A DNA stretch of 64,000 nucleotides from Streptosporangium carneum (lineage in GTDB: Bacteria > Actinomycetota > Actinomycetes > Streptosporangiales > Streptosporangiaceae). Positions 58,971 to 64,000 of the stretch are shown one piece after another. Position 1 is the first letter of the stretch. Each line of letters opens with the position of its first letter. Where the stretch lies: NCBI RefSeq assembly GCF_027922005.1, contig NZ_BSEV01000019.1, positions 1 through 64,000 of the forward strand. Direction: 5' to 3'. Both the position numbers and the translations under genes were made by a program. The notes beneath the pieces are model-generated. The model did not search any database, was not told the origin of the DNA, and worked only from the letters and a program-made list of their open reading frames with translations.

Positions 58971-59500
58971 CGAATCTCCTCCCGGTCCGCGGGGGTGCCG
59001 AAGGCCGCGACGATGGCGCCCTCCAGGCGCGTCACGTCGGCCTGCACAGTGGCCCGCACGTCTCCCCTGATTCCGAGCACGTGCAGCACCAGTTCCCTGT
59101 CCTCGAGCTCCGCCTCGAGCACCAGGCTGCCGGGCAGCGCCGACAGCGCCACCGTGACCAGCACAGTCATCACCTCCGAGGAGGTGCGCAGCCGTACGCG
59201 GACGGTCTCCACCGGCGGCGACGTGCCCAGGCGCAGCGCCCAGAAGGCGACCCTGAAACTGGAGAGCACCAGGTCGGCGGCGAAGCGGACCAGGAAGACG
59301 AGCGCCGCGACCGGGTGGATCCTGACCCCCGAGTCCAGCGTCGGCAGCGGCAGCAGCCAGACGACGACGCTCGAGGCCAGCAGGCCGCCGAGCACGTTCC
59401 CCACGGTCAGGTCGCCCCACAGCAGCAGCCAGACCACCGTCAGCCAGGCCACCTCCCCGAGGGGGACGGGCCTGCCGAGCAGGGTCGGCGTCCCCCTCAC
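58967..59500 (-). CDS. mrpE: Mrp antiporter subunit E
   Basis: 177 residues. Two N-terminal membrane segments (EVAWLTVVWLLLWGDLTVGNVLGGLLAS in parts; VFLVRFAADLVLSSFRVAFW) and a cytosolic domain with LEAELEDRELVLHVLG, the MnhE family pattern. GTG start overlaps the mrpD stop. Confidence 0.9.
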   Translation of the reverse strand: MRGTPTLLGRPVPLGEVAWLTVVWLLLWGDLTVGNVLGGLLASSVVVWLLPLPTLDSGVRIHPVAALVFLVRFAADLVLSSFRVAFWALRLGTSPPVETVRVRLRTSSEVMTVLVTVALSALPGSLVLEAELEDRELVLHVLGIRGDVRATVQADVTRLEGAIVAAFGTPADREEIR

Positions 59501-61086
59501 CTCCGGTCCCCGAGGACGGCCGAGACGTACGGCTCGCGGGCGAGCAACTCGACGGCGGTCCGCCGCGTCAGGGCGGACAGCGGCCCGGCCAGCACGGTGT
59601 ACGACAGGCCGAGCGCCACCAGGGCCGTCGCGGAGCCCAGCATCGGCAGCGGCATGCTCGCGCTGGTGACGATCGCGCGCCCGGTGATCCCCTCCGTGCC
59701 GTGCGCCCGCACGACGGGGGTCTCCTCACTCTCCAGCACGGTCCCGACCGGCTCGGTCATCCCCGGGGGCGGCTCCCGCCAGAACGCCTTGCTCCACGTC
59801 GTGGCCATGGCGTACAGGGTGAGCAGGCTCGTCACCAGTCCTCCCGCGACCAGGACGAGCGGCAGGGGGCCGCCGACGGCGATCCCCGCCTGGACGAGGG
59901 CCAGCTTGCCCAGGAAGCCGGACATCGGCGGGATCCCCGCGAGGTTCATCGCCGGGACGAAGAAGAGCACCGCGATCACCGGGGCCAGTTTCATCAGGCC
60001 GCCGAGCCGGTCCAGCGAGGTGGTGCCCGCGCGGCGCTCGACCAGACCGGTCACCAGGAACAGGCTCGTCTGCACGGTGATGTGGTGGACGACGTAGAAC
60101 ACCGCGCCCGCCATGCCCGCGACGGTCGACAGCCCGACCCCGAAGACCATGTAGCCGATGTGGCTGACCAGGGTGAAGGAGAGCATCCGTTTGATGTCGG
60201 TCTGGGCGACCGCGCCGAAGACGCCGACCAGCATCGTCAACAGGGCCGCCCACATCAGCAGGCTGCTCACCGGCCCTCCGGGGAACAGCAGCGCCTCCAG
60301 CCTGATGATCGAGTAGATGCCGACCTTGGTGAGCAGCCCGGCGAAGAGCGCCGTCGCGGGGGCGGGCGCGGTCGGGTAGGAGTCGGGCAGCCACGCCGAC
60401 ATCGGGAAGATCGCGGCCTTGATCACGAAGACCAGCAGCAGGGTCAGCTCGACCAGCAGCTTGAGATACTCGGGCAGCACGGAGAACCGCTCGGCGAGCT
60501 GGGCCATCGACACCGTTCCCGTCGCGCCGTACGACACCGCGAGCCCGACCAGGAACAGCAGCGAGGACGCCAGCCCGACCAGCACGTAGGTGGCGCCCGC
60601 GCGGATGCGGGACTCGGTGCCGCCGAAGGTGAGCAGCACGTAGGACCCGCTGAGCAGCATCTCGAACGCGACGAAGAGGTTGAACAGGTCACCGGACAGG
60701 AAGGCGTCCGACACTCCGGCGACCATGACGAGGTAGGCCGGGTGGAAGATCGCCAGTGGCGCGGCGTACTCCTGGTCGGCGTAGGCCTGCGCCAGGGAGT
60801 AGACCATCACGCAGAGCGTCACCGCCGAGGAGACGACCAGCATCAGCGTGGAGAGCCGGTCGGCGACGAGGGCGATGCCGACGGGGGCGGCCCAGCCTCC
60901 CGCGTAGGCGACCAGCGGCCCGCCGGTGTCCGCCGCGACCAGCAGGACCAGCGAGACCGCCAGCACCGTCGTGAGCGTCACCACGCTGATGAGCGCCTGC
61001 AGCCTGCGCGACCGTCCGCCGATGGCCAGCTTGAGCCCGGCCGCCAGCAGCGGCAGCACGACCGGCACCGAGATCAGCGCCTGCAT
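59497..61086 (-). CDS. mrpD: Mrp antiporter subunit D
   Basis: 529 residues, about 14 membrane helices, homologous to complex I NuoN/NuoM and to MrpA. Key features: AYLVMVAGVSDAFLSGDLFNLFVAFEMLLSGSYVLL (in parts, conserved Glu), IKAAIFPMSAWLPDSYPTAPAPATALFAGLLTKVGIYSIIR (in parts, conserved Lys) and HHITVQTSLFLVTGL. Proton-pumping unit. The ATG overlaps the mrpC stop (TGATG). Confidence 0.94.
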   Translation of the reverse strand: MQALISVPVVLPLLAAGLKLAIGGRSRRLQALISVVTLTTVLAVSLVLLVAADTGGPLVAYAGGWAAPVGIALVADRLSTLMLVVSSAVTLCVMVYSLAQAYADQEYAAPLAIFHPAYLVMVAGVSDAFLSGDLFNLFVAFEMLLSGSYVLLTFGGTESRIRAGATYVLVGLASSLLFLVGLAVSYGATGTVSMAQLAERFSVLPEYLKLLVELTLLLVFVIKAAIFPMSAWLPDSYPTAPAPATALFAGLLTKVGIYSIIRLEALLFPGGPVSSLLMWAALLTMLVGVFGAVAQTDIKRMLSFTLVSHIGYMVFGVGLSTVAGMAGAVFYVVHHITVQTSLFLVTGLVERRAGTTSLDRLGGLMKLAPVIAVLFFVPAMNLAGIPPMSGFLGKLALVQAGIAVGGPLPLVLVAGGLVTSLLTLYAMATTWSKAFWREPPPGMTEPVGTVLESEETPVVRAHGTEGITGRAIVTSASMPLPMLGSATALVALGLSYTVLAGPLSALTRRTAVELLAREPYVSAVLGDRR

Positions 61087-61904
61087 CAGTCGTCTCCTTC
61101 GAGCTCGGGGTCCTGTGCCCTGGCCTGCCGCTCCCGGTCGGCCCTGATCGCCTCCCGCATCTCACGCCGCGCCTGGCGGCGGCGCTCGCGCAGCCGTCTG
61201 CGGATCTCCTTCTCCCGTTCGGCCTGCTCCCGCTCCCTGCGGGCGAACTCGGCGCGCATCCGGGCGACGCGCTCGCGCCTGCTCTCCTTCGACGCCTCCT
61301 CCGCGCGCTGGGCCTCGGCGAACCGCTCCATGAGCTGTTCGCTGGACAGGCCCTCATCCTTGTGCTCCTGAAGCCAGCGGCCCAGGTCCACGTTGACGTC
61401 GCGGATCTGCCGCTCCAGCTCCTCGGCCTCCCCGCGCTCCCGCTCGCGTCTGGCGTCCTCGAGACGGGCCAGCTCGGCGCGCTGTTCCTCGACCAGACGC
61501 CGGTAGGCCTCCCGCCTGGCGAGCACGGACCGGGCGAGCTCTCCGCGCCGGGCGCGCAGCCGTACCCTGCGGTCCTCGGTGTCGTCCTGCACCTCGTCTC
61601 CGCCCGTCAGCTGCCACGACCGGTGGACCACGGCCAGCAGGAACGCCGTGACGCCCAGGGTGATCACGAGGGAGGTGAGCACCATCGCCTGCGGCAGCGG
61701 GTCGGCCATCCGCTCCCTGGCGGACACGCCGAGGATCGGCGGCTCCCCCGCGGGCCCGCCCGCCATGACGATCAGCAGGTTCACCCCGTTGCCGAGCAGG
61801 ATGACGCCGACCAGCAGCCGCACCAGGCTCCGTTCGAGCAGGAGCGTCACCCCCGCGGCCACCAACGTGCCCGAGGCGACGAACGGCACCAGCGAGACGG
61901 TCAT
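61086..61904 (-). CDS. mrpC: Mrp subunit C with long coiled-coil extension
   Basis: 272 residues; normal MrpC/NuoK-like proteins are about 110-150. Residues 1-~100 are the usual three-helix domain (LLVGVILLGNGVNLLIVMAGGP, MADPLPQAMVLTSLVITLGVTAFLLA in parts). Residues ~105-272 are Arg/Glu-rich heptads (RRLVEEQRAELARLEDARR, EEASKESRRERVARMRAEF) predicted as a cytosolic coiled coil. No frameshift or internal stop; composition and frame match the neighbours, so it is a real extension. Start overlaps the mrpA stop (ATGA). Confidence 0.9.
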   Translation of the reverse strand: MTVSLVPFVASGTLVAAGVTLLLERSLVRLLVGVILLGNGVNLLIVMAGGPAGEPPILGVSARERMADPLPQAMVLTSLVITLGVTAFLLAVVHRSWQLTGGDEVQDDTEDRRVRLRARRGELARSVLARREAYRRLVEEQRAELARLEDARRERERGEAEELERQIRDVNVDLGRWLQEHKDEGLSSEQLMERFAEAQRAEEASKESRRERVARMRAEFARREREQAEREKEIRRRLRERRRQARREMREAIRADRERQARAQDPELEGDD

Positions 61905-64000
61905 CGCGCCCCCTCCCCGCCGGGTTCGCCCGTCGCGCCGGCCTCGTCCTCGATCTGCCGGTCAAGCTCGGCGCCCAGGCTGCGCAGGATGTCCTGGACC
62001 ATGCCGACCACCGAGACGTAGACGCCGACGTCGAACAGCAGCACGGTCGACAGGTGCAGCTTGCCCACCAGGGGGACCGCCAGGTCGGCGGAGAGCATGG
62101 TGAGCGGCGCGCCGCCGAACAGCAGGCCGCAGAACGCGGTGACCGTCGACAGCAGCAGCCCCAGGCCGATCAGCACCCCGGCGTGCACGGGCACGGCGAG
62201 GGCGAGCTCGTAGCGACCGCCCGCCAGGTAGCGGACCACCAGCGCGAGCCCCGCCACGATGCCCCCGGCGAACCCGCCTCCCACCATGCTGTGCCCGGTG
62301 AACAGCAGGAAGACGGAGATCAGCAGCACCGTGTGGAAGATCAGCCTGGCCACGATCTCCAGGACGGCCGCCCGCTGTCCCACGGGCAGGGTCGCCGCCA
62401 GCCAGTGCGTCCGGCCCTCGGGTCCGGCCTCCTCCGACGGGCGTTCGAGCGCGTAGGTACGGCGGCGCAGGAAGACCAGGCTGGTGACGCCGAGGGTGAG
62501 GACGACGAGCACGGAGCTCTCCCCCATGGTGTCCCACGCCCGGATGTCCACCAGGAGCCCGCTGACGATGTTGGCCGCCCCCGCTCTCTCCGCGGCCGCG
62601 GCCATCAGGGAGCCGACCGGAACCGCCTGTCTGGCGCTCACCGCCAGCATCCCCGCCACGACCACCACGACGCCGCTGACCAGCCCGAGGCCGAGGCGCA
62701 CCCCGAAGGGCACCCTCGGCCTGCCCTCCCTCGGCCCCAGCGGGAGCCTGCGCAGCACCAGGACGAAGACCACCAGGCTCAGCGTCTCCGTGAGGAACTG
62801 CGTCAGCGCCAGGTCCGGCGAGCCGTGCACGAGGAGCAGCAGGGCCGTGCCGTACCCGGTCAGCCCGGCGACCAGCGCGAGCACGATGTGCGTGCGGATC
62901 ATGAGGGCGACGAGGGCCGTGGCGACGAGCAGCGCCCCGACGACGGACTGTTCCGGACGGGCCCACGGCGTCACGTCGAGACGGATCTCCGGCAGAGGAC
63001 CGTAGGACATGGCGAAGCCCCCGATCCCCACCACGGAGACGAAGGCGATCACGAGGTAGTCGGTCAGCGAGCCGCGCTGGGTGACCCCGGTCAGCTGCAG
63101 GGAGAAGCGGTCCAGGCCTCGCACGACCCCCCAGTAGACCCGCCCCGAGTCCACGACCCGCAGGATCCGCCCCACCCGTTCGACGGCTCCTCCCGCCGCG
63201 AAGAGCAGTGCTCCCCCGCCGAGGGCGACGGCCGACAGCAGCAGCGGAACCGCCGCGCCGGTCCACAGGGCCAGGTGGGTGCCGTGTCCCCGCCCCGGGA
63301 AGGTGTCGGTGTAGCCGCGCATCGCCTCGCCGTACCGGCCCGCGAAGGGGGCCAGGAGCAGCCCGAGCACGGCCAGCAGCGCCGGAGGCAGGAAGGTCGC
63401 GGCGGCCGAGGCGTGCACCGGCGTCGGCTCCCGCCCCGGCTTCGTGCCGAAGGCCCCCCACAGGAACCTTGCGCTGTAGGCGACGGTGAGCGCCGAGCCC
63501 GCGACGATCCCGGCCAGTGTCAGGGTGTCGGCGATCCGGCCGGTCAGCAGGGACTCGAAGGCCGCCTCCTTGCCGACGAACCCGAGGAACGGCGGGATCC
63601 CGGCCATCGAGGCCGCCGCGGCCGTGGCGACCGCGCAGAGCCACGGCGCGGAACGCCGCAGGCCGCTGAGCTCGCGCAGGTCACGAGTGCCCGTGGCGTG
63701 GTCGACGACGCCGACGACCAGGAACAGTGACGCCTTGAACAGGGCGTGCGCGAGCAGCATGGCGACGCCCGCGAGCGCGGTGTCCCGGGTGGCGGCCCCG
63801 AACAGCACGGCCAGGAAGCCGAGCTGGCTGACCGTGCCGTAGGCGAGCATCCGCTTGAGGTCGTACTCGCGCAGCGCCCGCCAGCCCGCCAGCACCATGG
63901 TGAGCAGGCCGGACGACACGGCGACCGCCTGCCAGACGGGCGCCGCGCCGAACGCGGGGCCGAGCCGGGCGAGCAGGTAGATCCCGGCCTTCACCATCGC
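61901..64000 (-). CDS. mrpA: Mrp antiporter subunit A (fused A/B type), 5' end cut by the window
   Basis: 699 codons visible, open at the right edge. N-terminal part is the antiporter-like core (EYDLKRMLAYGTVSQLGFLA, LLAHALFKASLFLVVGVVDHATGTRDL in parts, conserved Lys and His), middle the MbhD-type segment (LLVHGSPDLALTQFLTETLSLVVFVL in parts), and the last ~150 residues the MrpB domain (ILEIV-like, TGHSMVGGGFAGGIVAGLALV). There is no separate mrpB, so the subunit is fused as in other actinomycetes. The true start codon is beyond base 64000. Confidence 0.95.
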   Translation of the reverse strand, partial: AMVKAGIYLLARLGPAFGAAPVWQAVAVSSGLLTMVLAGWRALREYDLKRMLAYGTVSQLGFLAVLFGAATRDTALAGVAMLLAHALFKASLFLVVGVVDHATGTRDLRELSGLRRSAPWLCAVATAAAASMAGIPPFLGFVGKEAAFESLLTGRIADTLTLAGIVAGSALTVAYSARFLWGAFGTKPGREPTPVHASAAATFLPPALLAVLGLLLAPFAGRYGEAMRGYTDTFPGRGHGTHLALWTGAAVPLLLSAVALGGGALLFAAGGAVERVGRILRVVDSGRVYWGVVRGLDRFSLQLTGVTQRGSLTDYLVIAFVSVVGIGGFAMSYGPLPEIRLDVTPWARPEQSVVGALLVATALVALMIRTHIVLALVAGLTGYGTALLLLVHGSPDLALTQFLTETLSLVVFVLVLRRLPLGPREGRPRVPFGVRLGLGLVSGVVVVVAGMLAVSARQAVPVGSLMAAAAERAGAANIVSGLLVDIRAWDTMGESSVLVVLTLGVTSLVFLRRRTYALERPSEEAGPEGRTHWLAATLPVGQRAAVLEIVARLIFHTVLLISVFLLFTGHSMVGGGFAGGIVAGLALVVRYLAGGRYELALAVPVHAGVLIGLGLLLSTVTAFCGLLFGGAPLTMLSADLAVPLVGKLHLSTVLLFDVGVYVSVVGMVQDILRSLGAELDRQIEDEAGATGEPGGEGAR

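Overview
The window is about 70% G+C chromosomal DNA from an actinomycete. Gene content fits the Streptosporangiales (Streptosporangium/Nonomuraea-like) better than Streptomyces, but this is a judgement from protein style, not a marker gene. Supporting traits are the frequent GTG/TTG starts, an XRE/DUF397/anti-sigma-type ATPase triad, DUF5753, a UBP-type zinc finger, tandem lytic transglycosylase-like proteins, and many apparently leaderless genes (a TAnnnT -10 box 6-8 nt before the start codon). No rRNA, tRNA, CRISPR array, integrase, transposase or phage gene was seen. Both ends are cut inside genes: a Gly-rich secreted protein at base 1 and mrpA at base 64000.

Layout. 0-5.7 kb: secreted sugar dehydrogenase, SDR, a shared sugar-ABC ATPase (MsiK type) divergent from a LacI regulator, glutathione peroxidase. 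5.8-13.6 kb: two tandem secreted transglycosylase-like proteins with a common 15-bp leader motif, an SCO6745-like protein, two DUF202 membrane proteins, a lipoprotein, a UBP zinc finger converging on a CPA1 Na+/H+ antiporter, and a QPDPYGAP repeat protein. 13.9-23.4 kb: DinG-like helicase, then the shikimate operon aroC-aroK-aroB-aroQ with an SGNH hydrolase behind it and a prepilin peptidase in front, SseB-like protein, small membrane protein, ring-opening amidohydrolase. 24-28.7 kb: a translationally coupled exopolysaccharide-type operon (cellulose-synthase-like GT2, a 35-residue membrane peptide, an acyltransferase-3/SGNH protein, a GH16 lipoprotein), preceded by an unusually long regulatory-looking region.

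28.7-46.2 kb: orphan type II thioesterase, His-rich CDF metal exporter behind an IdeR-like box, TetR/DHA2 efflux pair, secreted beta-helix protein, XRE/TPR-like regulator, the oxyR/ahpC-ahpD peroxide module, PLP aminotransferase, DUF418 protein coupled to a nitrilase-family amidase, two small coupled hypothetical proteins, and a fused acyl-CoA carboxyltransferase with a CaiB-type CoA transferase. 46.3-54.1 kb: large secreted hydrolase-like protein, hyuA-hyuB (hydantoinase/oxoprolinase type), ArsR-SRPBCC pair. 54.2-64 kb: DUF397/XRE/ATPase regulatory triad, thymidine kinase, DsbA-family oxidoreductase, and the mrp Na+/H+ antiporter operon A-C-D-E-F-G, whose MrpC carries an unusual ~165-residue charged coiled-coil tail.

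No single region is an obvious new defence or mobile system. The strongest leads are the GT2/AT3/GH16 glycan operon with its tiny membrane peptide, the MrpC coiled-coil extension, the shared leader element of the transglycosylase pair, the 13-bp iterons at 21.9 kb, and several regulator genes whose operators can be read directly.
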